DNA of 64,000 bases from Mycobacterium xenopi (GCF_009936235.1 NZ_AP022314.1:2852001-2916000), one strand, 5' to 3'; shown: positions 52,040 through 61,156, counted from the first letter of the stretch. The notes: generated by a model from the sequence alone, not told the origin. A program made the numbers and translations.

Positions 52040-52966
52040 TCACCCCTCGGCCCGCAACACGTCCAGCGCATGCTGCAGATCCGGCGGGTAGGGACTGACG
52101 ATCTCGATCTGCCGGCCGTCGGCCGGGTGTGCGAACGACAGTGACCTCGCGTGCAGCCATTGACGCTCCAGCCCAAGCTTTTTCGCGAGCTTGGGGTCCG
52201 CGCCGTAGGTCAGGTCGCCGCAACAAGGGTGATGCAGCGCCGCGAAATGCACCCGGATCTGGTGAGTGCGACCGGTTTCCAGGTGCACGTCGAGCAGGCT
52301 GGCGGCAACGAACGCTTCGATGGTGTCGTAATGGGTGAGACTGTGCCGGCCGTGTTTGGTGACGGCGAACTTCCAGTCGTGGCTGCGATGCCGGCCGATC
52401 GGGGCGTCGATGGTCCCGCTGGAGGGATCCGGATGTCCTTGCACCAGCGCGTGGTAGCGCTTGTCGACGGTGCGCTGTTTGAACGCGCGTTTCAGCACGG
52501 TGTAGGCGCGGTCGGACAGCGCCACCACCATCACCCCTGAGGTGCCGACGTCAAGGCGATGCACGATGCCCTGCCGCTCGTGGATGCCTGACGTGGTGAT
52601 CCGGTAACCAGCGGCGGCCAAGCCACCGAGCACCGTCGGCCCGGTCCAACCCACCGTGGCATGCGCGGCCACCCCGGGCGGCTTGTCGACCGCGACGATG
52701 TCGTCGTCGGCATACAGGATCGTCATGCCCTCGATCGCAACCGGCGTGTTTTGCAGCGGGGGCGATGCCTCGGGCAGCCGCACATGCAGCAGGGCACCCG
52801 GGGTCAGCCGGTCGGATTTGCCAACCACCACGCCGTCCAACTCGACCCCGCCGTCTTCGGCCAGCGCGGCGGCGGCGGTCCGCGACAGGCCCAGCAGACG
52901 CGCGAGGCCCGCGTCGACACGCATGCCCGCCAATCCCTCCGGGACCGGCATCGAGCGGTGGCGCAT
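52040..52966 (-). CDS. rluD: pseudouridine synthase, RluD family (Rv1540 homologue)
   Basis: 308 aa. An N-terminal S4 RNA-binding domain (GLAGMRVDAGLARLLGLSRT) precedes the RluA-type catalytic domain with the active Asp in GIVHRLDVGTSGVMVVA. GRTHQIRVHFAALHHPCCGD is the second signature. Isomerises uridines in rRNA (by family). Its ATG overlaps the lspA stop, as commonly seen for lspA-rluD. Confidence 0.93.
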   Translation of the reverse strand: MRHRSMPVPEGLAGMRVDAGLARLLGLSRTAAAALAEDGGVELDGVVVGKSDRLTPGALLHVRLPEASPPLQNTPVAIEGMTILYADDDIVAVDKPPGVAAHATVGWTGPTVLGGLAAAGYRITTSGIHERQGIVHRLDVGTSGVMVVALSDRAYTVLKRAFKQRTVDKRYHALVQGHPDPSSGTIDAPIGRHRSHDWKFAVTKHGRHSLTHYDTIEAFVAASLLDVHLETGRTHQIRVHFAALHHPCCGDLTYGADPKLAKKLGLERQWLHARSLSFAHPADGRQIEIVSPYPPDLQHALDVLRAEG

Positions 52967-53553
52967 CAGGGTTGGTCGGCCTCACGCGGTGCCCGGGAAA
53001 CCTCGCGCTTGCGCCTGCCCACAGTGTCGAAGTCATAGCCGAACACCGACAGCGCGACCAGCAAGATCGCCCCGCCCACCACCGACGGGTCGGCGACGTT
53101 GAACACCGGCCACCAGCCGATCGACAGGAAATCCACGACATGACCGCGCAGCGGTCCGGGGGACCGGAAGAACCGGTCGACCAGGTTGCCCGTCGCCCCG
53201 CCCAGAATCATGCCCAGGCCGATGGCCCACCACGGCGACACCAGCCGTCGCCCCATCCAGAAGATGCCGACCACGACACCGGTCGCGATCACCGTCAACA
53301 GCCAGGTGTATCCCGTCGCCATCGAGAACGCCGCCCCGGAATTGCGCACCAACGTCCAGGTGACGGTGTCGCCGATGATCGACACCGGCTGTCCGGGGGT
53401 CAGCAGTTCGACAGCGAGCACCTTGGTGACGATGTCGAGTACCAGCACCACCGCGGCCACCGACAGCAGCAGGCGCAGCCGCCGCGGCGGCGCGGCGGCG
53501 TCAGAGTCTCCCGCCGTCACCGGCTCAGCCGACCGCGTTGGTTCCTCGGGCAC
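52966..53553 (-). CDS. lspA: lipoprotein signal peptidase II
   Basis: Membrane aspartyl protease that removes signal peptides from lipoproteins. 195 aa from GTG 53553, which has an AGGGGA site and aligns with the start of the M. tuberculosis protein; an ATG at 53574 is in frame. A polar N-terminus of about 30 aa is followed by four helices. The catalytic aspartates are in ATGNLVDRFFR and PVFNVADPS, and VRNSGAAFS is conserved. Confidence 0.94.
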   Translation of the reverse strand: MPEEPTRSAEPVTAGDSDAAAPPRRLRLLLSVAAVVLVLDIVTKVLAVELLTPGQPVSIIGDTVTWTLVRNSGAAFSMATGYTWLLTVIATGVVVGIFWMGRRLVSPWWAIGLGMILGGATGNLVDRFFRSPGPLRGHVVDFLSIGWWPVFNVADPSVVGGAILLVALSVFGYDFDTVGRRKREVSRAPREADQP

Positions 53554-53580
53554 GCCTACATCATCCCCTAACATCCCAGC

Positions 53581-54503
53581 ATGGGCCGCGTTGCCGTCGT
53601 CACCACCGGGGGAACGATCGCCAGCAGCAGCGACCCCGACGGAATACGGCGGCCGACCCGCGGCGGCGCCGAGCTGACGGCCGGGCTCGACGTCGACGTC
53701 GTCGAGCTGATGGCGCTCGACAGCTCGCGGCTGACGCCGGCCGATTGGGACCGGATCCGCGACGCGGTCCAAGCGGCGGCCGACGGTGGTGCTGACGGCG
53801 TGGTCGTCACGCACGGCACCGACACGCTCGAGGAGACGGCGCTGTGGTTGGACCTGACCTATGCCGGCCCGGTGCCGGTGGTGTTGACCGGCGCGCTGCG
53901 CAGCGCCGACGACCCCGAGGCCGATGGTCCGGCCAATCTGCGTGACGCGGTGGCGGTAGCACGGTGCCCCGAGGCGCGCGGCCTTGGCGTGGTGGTGTGC
54001 TTCGGGGGGCGGGTGTTGCAGTCGTTGGGCCTGTACAAGGTGGCCACCCGCGACGGGTTCGCCGGCGCGCCGCTGGGCGTCGTCGCCCATGGCGAGGTGA
54101 CCGTGACCGTGCCCACGACTCGGCCTTACCTGGGAGACCTGCGCGCTGCCGCAGCACCGCGCGTGGACATCGTGGCGGCCTACGCAGGCAGCGACGCGGT
54201 GGCGCTGGACGCCTGCGTGGCCGCCGGCGCCCGCGGGGTGGTGCTGGAGGCACTGGGTTCGGGCAATGCCGCAGCGGCGGTGGTCGACGGAGTGCGCCGC
54301 CACTGCCGCGACGGCATCGTGGTCGCGGTGTCGACCCGGGTTGCCGGGGGCGGGTTCGGCCGGGCTACGGCCCGGGCCATGACCTGGTCGAAGCCGGCGC
54401 GGTGATGGTGCCCGGGCTGGCGCCGAGCCAGGTGCGGGTGCTGCTGATGGCGGCGCTGGCCGCGAAGCTACCGGTCGGCGACGTCATCGACCGCCTGCTC
54501 TGA
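53581..54503 (+). pseudogene. ansA: L-asparaginase, frameshift near the C-terminus
   Basis: Deamidates asparagine to aspartate and ammonia. The catalytic Thr motifs TTGGTIAS and VVTHGTDTLEETA are intact, with LTGALRSADDPEADGP. The frame runs to AVSTRVAGGG and then breaks in a G-run at about 54345-54353. The true end (RPGYGPGHDLVEAGAVMVPG …DVIDRLL) is in another frame and stops at 54503. Only the last 50 residues are affected. The 3' end overlaps dinX by 36 bp, tail to tail. Confidence 0.9.
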
Positions 54504-55841
54504 CAACGCCGCCACATACTCCGGCCAGTCGAGGCTGTCGACCGGATTGGCGGGGCTGAGCTCGCCGCTGTCGACGGGAAATGTGCGCGCCGGTCCGGGC
54601 CCGGAGCTGCGGGTCTCGAACCGCACGGTGACCACGCCGTGCCCGGCGCCCTGAACCCAGCCGTGGCCCAGTTCGCGGTGCTTCACGTCGTCGCCGATCC
54701 GCCAGGCCGCCGTCTGTGCCATCTCGGCGGAGGTGTCGACGCGCTGATCGGGCGCCGACATCACACCAAACAGGTCCAGGTCGGAAAACAGCGACTCTTG
54801 GCGTATCTCGGTCAAACCCGAAAACCCCACTCCCAGTAAGCGAATTGGCCCAATCTCGCGCGGGTCGAGCAGCAGCCGCCGGGCCACCGCGACCAATGCG
54901 GCGGCATCGGTGGTGCCGTAGGGTAGCGTCGCCGAGCGGGTCAGCGTGCTCATGTCGGACTTCTTCAACTTCACCGTGACAGTGCGCGCTCCCCGCCCGT
55001 CGCGGATGAGGCGTTGATGCGCATGCTCGGCGATCGGTCCGATCGCCTCCCCCAGCTGGTCGAGTGTGGTCAGGTCGGCCGGGAAGGTGGACTCGGCGCT
55101 GATCTGCTTGGCTTCGGCGCGTTCGGCCACCGGGCGGTCGTCGATGCCGCGGGCCAGCCGGTGCAGCGCGGGCCCGATTGTCGCCCCCAAGATGTTGGCC
55201 ACCTCGGCTTCGGTGAGCGCGGCCAGCTGGCCGATCGTTTCGATGCCGAGCCGGTGCAGCTTCTCCTCGGCCACCGGACCGATGCCCCACAGCCGTCGCA
55301 CCGGCAACCCGGCCAGCAACGCCCGTTCGTCGGCGCGCCGGATCACCCGCACGCCGTCGGGTTTGGCCAACCCGGAAGCGATCTTGGCGATCTGCTTGCC
55401 CGACCCGGCGCCGACCGAGGCGATAAGGCCGGTCTCCTCGCGCACCCGTCGCCGCAAGTCCTCGCAGAACCGCTCGACGTCGACGACCGAGGCGCCGGCG
55501 AGCTCGGGGGGTTCTGCGAATCCCTCGTCGTAGGAAAGCTGTTCGACAACGGCCACCGCTGCGCGCACCGTGTCGAAGACACGCCGACTGGCCACCCCGT
55601 ACACCACGCCGCGCGGCGGCAACACCACCGCGTGGATACCCACCAGCCGGCGCGCCTGGTGCATCGGCATCGCCGAGCGGGCACCGAACGTCCGCGCTTC
55701 GTAGCTGGCGCCGGCCACCACACCCCGGCCGCCCAGCCCACCGACCAGCACCGGCCGGCCCCGCAGGGTGGGACGGGTGAGCTGCTCGACGGAGGCGAAG
55801 AACGCGTCCATGTCCAGGTGCAGCACCCAACGGGAGTCCAC
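54468..55841 (-). CDS. dinX: DNA polymerase IV, DinX (DinB1 type)
   Basis: Y-family translesion polymerase, 457 aa from GTG 55841. Catalytic residues are in HLDMDAFFASVEQ and the palm motif SYDEGF (usually SxDEA; the Asp-Glu pair is kept). The GIGPVAEEKLHRLGI helix-hairpin-helix and little-finger domain follow. It has a long C-terminal tail (LGHGWVQGAGHGVVTVRFET) as in mycobacterial DinX (Rv1537). Confidence 0.93.
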   Translation of the reverse strand: MDSRWVLHLDMDAFFASVEQLTRPTLRGRPVLVGGLGGRGVVAGASYEARTFGARSAMPMHQARRLVGIHAVVLPPRGVVYGVASRRVFDTVRAAVAVVEQLSYDEGFAEPPELAGASVVDVERFCEDLRRRVREETGLIASVGAGSGKQIAKIASGLAKPDGVRVIRRADERALLAGLPVRRLWGIGPVAEEKLHRLGIETIGQLAALTEAEVANILGATIGPALHRLARGIDDRPVAERAEAKQISAESTFPADLTTLDQLGEAIGPIAEHAHQRLIRDGRGARTVTVKLKKSDMSTLTRSATLPYGTTDAAALVAVARRLLLDPREIGPIRLLGVGFSGLTEIRQESLFSDLDLFGVMSAPDQRVDTSAEMAQTAAWRIGDDVKHRELGHGWVQGAGHGVVTVRFETRSSGPGPARTFPVDSGELSPANPVDSLDWPEYVAALSEQAVDDVADR

Positions 55842-55875
55842 AACCGCAGATGCTATTGCTATAGCCTCAAAACCC

Positions 55876-56442
55876 ATGGCGATGAATCTGTGTCACCGGG
55901 TGTGCTGCAGCTCCAACCGCTACTTCAAGGCGGTCGAGAACCGGCTGCTGCCATGGGTTCTGGCCGATGTGGATCTCGGCGACGACGTGCTGGAGATCGG
56001 ACCTGGCTACGGCGCCAACATCCGGGTGCTGATCGACAAAGCCGCACGCTACGCCGCCGTCGAGATCGACCAGGCGATGGCCGAGCGGCTGCGCGCCACC
56101 TACGGTGACCGGGCACGGATCATCCACGGCGACGGCACTGACACCGGCTTGCCGGCCGACAATTTCAGCTCGGTGGTGTGCTTCACCATGCTGCACCACA
56201 TCCCGACCGCGGCATTGCAAGACCGCCTGTTCACCGAAGCGTTCCGGGTGCTGCGGCCCGGCGGGGTGTTCGCCGGCAGCGACAGCGCGGCGTCGATTTT
56301 ATTCCGGATTTTGCATTTCCGCGACACCTGTAACCCGGTGTCACCCCATACCCTGCCGAATCGGTTACAAGCCGCGGGTTTTCGCGACATCGACGTCGAC
56401 TCCCGCGGCGGCCGCATGCGCTGGCGCGCGGTCAAGCCTTAG
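55876..56442 (+). CDS. class I SAM-dependent methyltransferase
   Basis: 188 aa from ATG 55876. Motif I VLEIGPGYGANIRVL, the acidic end of beta2 (AAVEIDQAM), HGDGTDTGLP, and FRVLRPGGVFAGSDSA. The N-terminus is Cys-rich (NLCHRVCCSSNRYF). Divergent from dinX by 34 bp. The stop codon lies inside the hairpin repeat at 56441. Substrate unknown. Confidence 0.83.
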   Translation: MAMNLCHRVCCSSNRYFKAVENRLLPWVLADVDLGDDVLEIGPGYGANIRVLIDKAARYAAVEIDQAMAERLRATYGDRARIIHGDGTDTGLPADNFSSVVCFTMLHHIPTAALQDRLFTEAFRVLRPGGVFAGSDSAASILFRILHFRDTCNPVSPHTLPNRLQAAGFRDIDVDSRGGRMRWRAVKP

Positions 56443-56507
56443 CCGCGAAAATGCAACTGCCGACAGGCCTACTCGAGAAATGCGTCGGCAGTTGCACTTT
56501 CGCGGCT
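56441..56507. repeat. palindromic repeat copy 1, flanking the DUF559 gene
   Basis: Arms 56441-56464 and 56484-56507 match at 23 of 24 bases (core CCGCGAAAATGCAACTGCCG / CGGCAGTTGCACTTTCGCGG), loop of 19 bases. It lies exactly between two converging genes and can act as a two-way terminator. A second copy is at 57361-57423. Confidence 0.8.
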
Positions 56508-57350
56508 CTAGAGTGGGCATCCCGCGGCGTGAAGCGCCTCTCGGGCCCGCGCGACGATGACGTGTGGACGGTGCCGCAACATTTCGGAGCTCACCCGTAC
56601 CAGCCGCCAGCCCAAGCGCTCGAGTTTGACCGTGCGCTCGATGTCGTTAGCGCGGATCCATGGGTCGGTCCAGTGTTGAGGGCCGTCGTATTCCACGCCG
56701 ACGCGCCATTCCTCCCAACCCATGTCGATGCGGTACTTGCCCACCACGATCTGGGTCTGCGGCCTGGGCAGACCACCCGCGATCAGTACCAGTCGTGTCC
56801 GTGTCTCCTGCGGTGACTCGGCGCCGGCGTCGACCAACGGGAGCACGCGTCGCAGCTGTTTGATGCCGCGAGCGCCACGATGGATGTCGATCAGCGGCTG
56901 AACTTCACTGATGCTCATCCCGGTGGCTTGCGCCAAAGCATCGATGCGAATGGCGGCCGTCTGGAAACCGGGACGCCGCCCAATGTCGAACGCGGTGCGA
57001 GCGGGCGACGTCACGGCAACACCGTCGACCGACGTGGTCTCGCCGCACAGCAGCGTCTCGTTGCGGGTGATGATCAGCGGCGGCGGGCGCTTGCGATCGG
57101 TGATCAGTTCGGCGGGCTCGTGCGGGTCGACCCACTTCGCACCGAGTAGTGCGGCCGCAGAGTTGCCGGCAACGACCGCCTTCTTGCCCGACCACAGCCA
57201 TGCGGCGATCGCGCGATCTCGCGCGGTGAGCTCGGCGTCCTGACGCTGGTAGACGTTGCGGTAGATACGCGTGCAGGACCGCCGCAGCTCACGTTCAGTT
57301 ACCTTTCCCGCGCGGAGTGCTTCGGTGCCGACGAACGGTGTGGTCGCCAT
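56508..57350 (-). CDS. AbiEi-like antitoxin-domain plus DUF559 nuclease-like protein
   Basis: 280 aa from ATG 57350, which has a GGAGGGGGG site. The N-terminal part (about 1-70) resembles the winged-helix domain of AbiEi-type antitoxins (TERELRRSCTRIYRNVYQ). The C-terminal part (about 185-275) is DUF559, a Vsr-like PD-(D/E)xK fold (YRIDMGWEEWRVGVEYDGPQ HWTDPWIRANDIERTVKLER LGWRLVRVSSEML). The Asp/Glu residues in RIDMGW and VGVEYDG are the likely metal site. No toxin partner is next to it. The gene is bounded on both sides by copies of the same palindrome. Confidence 0.8.
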   Translation of the reverse strand: MATTPFVGTEALRAGKVTERELRRSCTRIYRNVYQRQDAELTARDRAIAAWLWSGKKAVVAGNSAAALLGAKWVDPHEPAELITDRKRPPPLIITRNETLLCGETTSVDGVAVTSPARTAFDIGRRPGFQTAAIRIDALAQATGMSISEVQPLIDIHRGARGIKQLRRVLPLVDAGAESPQETRTRLVLIAGGLPRPQTQIVVGKYRIDMGWEEWRVGVEYDGPQHWTDPWIRANDIERTVKLERLGWRLVRVSSEMLRHRPHVIVARAREALHAAGCPL

Positions 57351-57360
57351 AATCCCCCCT

Positions 57361-57423
57361 CCGCGAAAGTGCAACGATCGACGCGTGTAGTCGAGAAATG
57401 CGTCGTGGAATGCACTTTCGCGG
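57361..57423. repeat. palindromic repeat copy 2, flanking the DUF559 gene
   Basis: Arms CCGCGAAAGTGCA (57361-57373) and TGCACTTTCGCGG (57411-57423) with an inner CGACGC/GCGTCG pair. It shares with copy 1 the outer arms, the loop motif TCGAGAAATGCGTCG and the total length of about 63 bp. It ends 2 bp before the ileS stop. Confidence 0.8.
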
Positions 57424-57424
57424 G

Positions 57425-60400
57425 TCAGAGTTTAGAGATCGCGACCCGGACGCCGTCACCGATTTCCACACCGTCGGGCGGCTCGCCGAATTCGAAACTG
57501 GTCGCCAGGATTTCGCGGGCGATCAGCTCGCGATGGGTGCGAGCCCAGTCGGCGCGTTCGGCCGGTACCGACATCACCACGCTGATCCGGTCGGACACGT
57601 CGAGACCGGTCGACTTGCGCAACTCTTGCAGTTCACGGATGCGGTCTTTGGCCCAGCCTTCGGCTTCCAATTCGGGTGTCACCGCGGCGTCCAGCACCAC
57701 CAGCCCGGCGCCGTCGGGCAGCGCAGCGGTGAATTCGGGGTCGGTGGCCACCAGCCGTGAGCTGTATTCGTCGGGTTGCAGCACGGCCGGGCCCGCGGTG
57801 AGGGTGCCGTCGGGGTTGACGACGCCCTCACCGGCCTTGACGGCCTTGATGGCGGCCTGCACCTGCTTGCCCAGCCGCGGCCCGGCCACCCGCGCGTTGA
57901 CGGTGAGTTCGAAGCGCCCATAGGTGTCGACGGCGTCGGTCAGCTCGACCTGCTTGACGTTGAGCTCGTCGGCGATCAGTCCGCTGAACGGTTCCAGCCG
58001 CTGCGGATCTGGCACTGCCACAGTCAGTTTCGGCAACGGCAGCCGCACTCGCAGCTTTTTGGCCTTGCGCAGCGACGACGCCGCCGAGCACACCTCGCGG
58101 ACTTGGTCCATGGTAGCGACCAGCTCGGCGTCGGCGGGCAGCGCGTCGGCCGAGGGCCAGTCGGTCAGATGCACCGAACGCTCGCCGGTGATACCGCGCC
58201 AGATCACCTCGGTGGTCAGCGGCAGCAGCGGAGCGGCCAGCCGGGCGGTGACCTCCAGCACGGTGTGCAACGTGTCGATGGCGTCGGCGTCTTCATCCCA
58301 GAACCGCTGTCGGGAGCGCCGCACATACCAATTCGTCAACGCCTCGGTGAATTGGCGCAGCTGTTCGCAGGCACCGGCGATGTCGTAGACATCCATCGCC
58401 TCGGTCAGGTAGTCACGTAGCGCGGCCAGCTTGGCCAGGATGTAGCGGTCCAATACATGCGACGAATCGGTGCGCCAGTTCCCGACTTTCGGTGCGTATA
58501 AGGCCAGGAAGCTGTAGGCGTTCCAGAACGGCAGCATCACCTGACGCACGCCCTCGCGGATGCCCGGTTCGGTCACGATGAGGTTGCCGCCGCGCAGGAT
58601 CGGCGACGACATCAAAAACCACCGCATCGCATCGGACCCGTCACGGTCGAACACCTCGTTGACGTCGGGATAATTACGCAACGACTTGCTCATTTTTTGG
58701 CCGTCGTAGCCCAACACAATCCCGTGGGCCACACAGGTTTTGAATGCAGGGCGGTCGAACAGCGCCGTGGCTAGCACGTGCAGCGTGTAGAACCAGCCGC
58801 GGGTCTGCCCGATGTACTCGACGATGAAGTCGCCGGGATAGTGGGTTTCGAACCAGGCGCGGTTCTCGAACGGATAATGCACTTGCGCGTAGGGCATCGA
58901 CCCCGAGTCGAACCATACGTCGAACACATCGGGGATGCGCCGCATCGTCGACCGCCCGCTGGGGTCGTCGGGATTGGGCCGGACGAGCTCGTCGATGTAG
59001 GGCCGGTGCAGATTGTCCGGGCGCACACCGAAGTCGCGCTCCAACTCGTCGAGGCTGCCGTAGACGTCGATCCGCCGGTAGGCCGGGTCGTCGGAGACCC
59101 ACACCGGAATCGGGGTGCCCCAGTAACGGTTTCGCGAGATCGACCAGTCACGCGCGCCTTGCAGCCAGTTGCCGAACTGGCCGTCCTTGACGTGTTCGGG
59201 ATACCAGGTGATCTGCTGGTTGAGTTCAACCATGCGGTCCCGGAATTCGGTGACCTTGACAAACCACGACGACACCGCCCGGTAGATCAGCGGGTTGCGG
59301 CAGCGCCAGCAGTGCGGGTAGGGGTGCTCGTAGGTGTCGTGGCGCAGCAGCACCGCGCCGTTGGCGGCGGCGGGGCCGGTGCCGTTTTTCAGGTCGCGGA
59401 TGATGTGCGCGTTGGCGTCGAAGACGTGCTGGCCCTGGTAGTCGGGCACGGTGGCGTCGAAGCGTCCGTTGGAATCGACCGGGGTCACCGCCGCGATGCC
59501 CACCTCGTCGGCGACCGCCATGTCGTCCTCGCCGTAGGCCGGTGCCAGGTGCACGATCCCGGTGCCGTCCTCGGTGGTGACGAAGTCGCCGGCCAGCACC
59601 CGAAAAGCCTTGGGCGAGTCCATGAAATAGGCGAACGGCGGCAGGTAGCGCTGGCCCAGCAGATCCGCGCCGCGATAGCGGCCCAGCACCTCGGGTTCGT
59701 CGCCGAGTTCCCGCGCGTAAGCACCCAGCCGGCCCTCGGCCAGCACATAGCGCCGCTCCCCTGCCCGCACCTGCACGTAGGTCACGTCGGGGTTGACGGC
59801 GACCGCCTGGTTGGACGGCAACGTCCACGGTGTCGTCGTCCACACCAGCAGGTATGTGCCCGCCAATTCGCCGTCGGGCACGGCGAATCCGACTGTGATG
59901 GCCGGGTCTTGGCGGCTCTGGTAGACGTCGTCGTCCATCCGCAGCTCGTGGTTGGACAGCGGCGTTTCATCACGCCAGCAATACGGCAGTACGCGGTAAC
60001 CCTCGTAAACCAGGCCCTTGTCCCACAGCTGCTTGAACGCCCAGATCACCGACTCCATGTAGGGCAGGTCGAGCGTCTTGTAGTCGTTGTCGAAGTCCAC
60101 CCACCGGGCTTGACGGGTGACGTAGGCGCGCCATTCGTCGGTGTAGCGCGACACCGATTCGCGGCAGGCTTCGTTGAATGCCGCAACGCCCATCGCGTCG
60201 ATCTGCGATTTGTCGGTGATGCCGAGCTGGCGCTCGACTTCGAGTTCGGCCGGCAGCCCGTGGGTGTCCCAGCCGAAACGGCGCTCCACCTTGTAGCCGC
60301 GCATGGTCCGATACCGGGGCACGATGTCTTTGACGTAGCCGGTGAGCAGATGCCCGTAGTGCGGGAGGCCGTTGGCGAACGGCGGCCCGTCGTAGAACAC

Positions 60401-60538
60401 GTATTCTTCGGCCTCCGCGCGGCGGGCGATGCTGGCGCGGAAGGTGTCGTCGCGCGCCCAGTAGTCGAGAACCTCGGCTTCCAACGCCGGGAAGTCGGGT
60501 GCCCCGCTGCCCAGTTTGGGATAGCTGTGCTCGCTCAC
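57425..60538 (-). CDS. ileS: isoleucyl-tRNA synthetase
   Basis: Class I synthetase, 1037 aa. The HIGH motif is PHYGH (GLPHYGHLLTGY), the KMSKS motif is in GQKMSKSLRNYPD, and the CP1 editing domain lies between (about 190-400). The Ile-specific WDTHGLPAE is present. The GTG at 60538 is preferred: it follows an AGGAGA site at 9 bases and aligns with the family start, while an in-frame ATG at 60559 lies inside the T-box sequestering hairpin. Controlled by a T-box leader. Confidence 0.96.
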   Translation of the reverse strand: MSEHSYPKLGSGAPDFPALEAEVLDYWARDDTFRASIARRAEAEEYVFYDGPPFANGLPHYGHLLTGYVKDIVPRYRTMRGYKVERRFGWDTHGLPAELEVERQLGITDKSQIDAMGVAAFNEACRESVSRYTDEWRAYVTRQARWVDFDNDYKTLDLPYMESVIWAFKQLWDKGLVYEGYRVLPYCWRDETPLSNHELRMDDDVYQSRQDPAITVGFAVPDGELAGTYLLVWTTTPWTLPSNQAVAVNPDVTYVQVRAGERRYVLAEGRLGAYARELGDEPEVLGRYRGADLLGQRYLPPFAYFMDSPKAFRVLAGDFVTTEDGTGIVHLAPAYGEDDMAVADEVGIAAVTPVDSNGRFDATVPDYQGQHVFDANAHIIRDLKNGTGPAAANGAVLLRHDTYEHPYPHCWRCRNPLIYRAVSSWFVKVTEFRDRMVELNQQITWYPEHVKDGQFGNWLQGARDWSISRNRYWGTPIPVWVSDDPAYRRIDVYGSLDELERDFGVRPDNLHRPYIDELVRPNPDDPSGRSTMRRIPDVFDVWFDSGSMPYAQVHYPFENRAWFETHYPGDFIVEYIGQTRGWFYTLHVLATALFDRPAFKTCVAHGIVLGYDGQKMSKSLRNYPDVNEVFDRDGSDAMRWFLMSSPILRGGNLIVTEPGIREGVRQVMLPFWNAYSFLALYAPKVGNWRTDSSHVLDRYILAKLAALRDYLTEAMDVYDIAGACEQLRQFTEALTNWYVRRSRQRFWDEDADAIDTLHTVLEVTARLAAPLLPLTTEVIWRGITGERSVHLTDWPSADALPADAELVATMDQVREVCSAASSLRKAKKLRVRLPLPKLTVAVPDPQRLEPFSGLIADELNVKQVELTDAVDTYGRFELTVNARVAGPRLGKQVQAAIKAVKAGEGVVNPDGTLTAGPAVLQPDEYSSRLVATDPEFTAALPDGAGLVVLDAAVTPELEAEGWAKDRIRELQELRKSTGLDVSDRISVVMSVPAERADWARTHRELIAREILATSFEFGEPPDGVEIGDGVRVAISKL

Positions 60539-60540
60539 TT

Positions 60541-60749
60541 GCGTCGTCTCCTGTGCCATTGTCAGGCCCGGGGACGACGCCGCGCCGATGCGCGAGCGCC
60601 GCGGTACCACCCCGCTTGCCGCGCCTGGGCGCGACCACTCGTTGGCGGCTATGACGGGCCTACCCGTTCGGTTCTACTGGGGCCCGCACGCCGGCTGGGC
60701 CTGTTCTTCCGAAGGCTCCCCGGTGATGGCCGGATCGACGCCGATGCTC
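60541..60749 (-). ncRNA. translational T-box riboswitch of ileS
   Basis: The leader senses uncharged tRNA-Ile. The specifier loop carries AUC at 60727-60725, within CCATCACC next to GGGGAGCC…. The conserved T-box core GGGGTGGTACCGCGG lies at 60613-60599, giving the UGGN bulge that pairs with the tRNA 3' end. Downstream, GCGTCGTC (60580-60573) can pair with GACGACGC (60548-60541) and so sequester the AGGAGA ribosome site (60552-60547). Control is therefore at translation start, as known for actinobacterial ileS T-boxes. Confidence 0.92.
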
Positions 60750-60752
60750 AAA

Positions 60753-60780
60753 ATTCTAGGGGTTCGCCGAATCGCGGCAA
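60753..60780 (-). promoter_or_regulatory. ileS promoter
   Basis: -35 TTGCCG (60780-60775) and -10 TAGAAT (60758-60753) with a 16-bp spacer, placing the transcript start at the first bases of the T-box. It directly follows the ACT-gene stop codon. Confidence 0.6.
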
Positions 60781-60781
60781 A

Positions 60782-61156
60782 TCAGCCCAGGGCCGCCTTC
60801 GCGTCGGCGAGGTTATCCGCGCCCAACACGAGACGGGTGTGGGTGGCCAGGTAAGCGGTCTCCAAGTTGACCTTTGCGTCGCCGAGCTTGTGGACCACCT
60901 CGGCGAGGGCGCCTGGCCGGTCTTCGATGTCGAGGACGATGACTTCCTGCTCTTCGACGATCTTGATTCCGGCCCCCTGTAGCGCTTCGAAGGCCGGTGT
61001 GGCGTCGTGAACCAGGATGTGCACTTCGGACTGGCCGCCACCGCTGCTGAGCGCACACAGCCCGGCGATGTTGACGCCCGCTTTGCCGAGCACGTCGCCG
61101 ACCCTGGCCAGCTCCCCCGGCTCGTCGTCAAGATAGAGCGTCAGATCGGTCGCCAT
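60782..61156 (-). CDS. tandem ACT-domain amino-acid-binding protein
   Basis: 124 aa made of two ACT domains (about 5-60 and 68-122): LTLYLDDEPGELARVGDVLG KAGVNI and VIVLDIEDRPGALAEVVHKL GDAKVN, each with the glycine turn that binds amino acids. There is no catalytic domain. It is the gene immediately upstream of the ileS promoter and T-box, so a role in amino-acid sensing is plausible but unproven. ATG 61156. Confidence 0.85.
   Translation of the reverse strand: MATDLTLYLDDEPGELARVGDVLGKAGVNIAGLCALSSGGGQSEVHILVHDATPAFEALQGAGIKIVEEQEVIVLDIEDRPGALAEVVHKLGDAKVNLETAYLATHTRLVLGADNLADAKAALG

Noticed and set aside
55014..56108. 364-codon plus-strand frame opposite dinX
   Set aside because: Low-complexity Arg/His-rich antisense frame; dinX and the methyltransferase explain the region.
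58778..60982. 734-codon plus-strand frame opposite ileS
   Set aside because: Antisense shadow of ileS and the T-box leader; no recognisable protein features.
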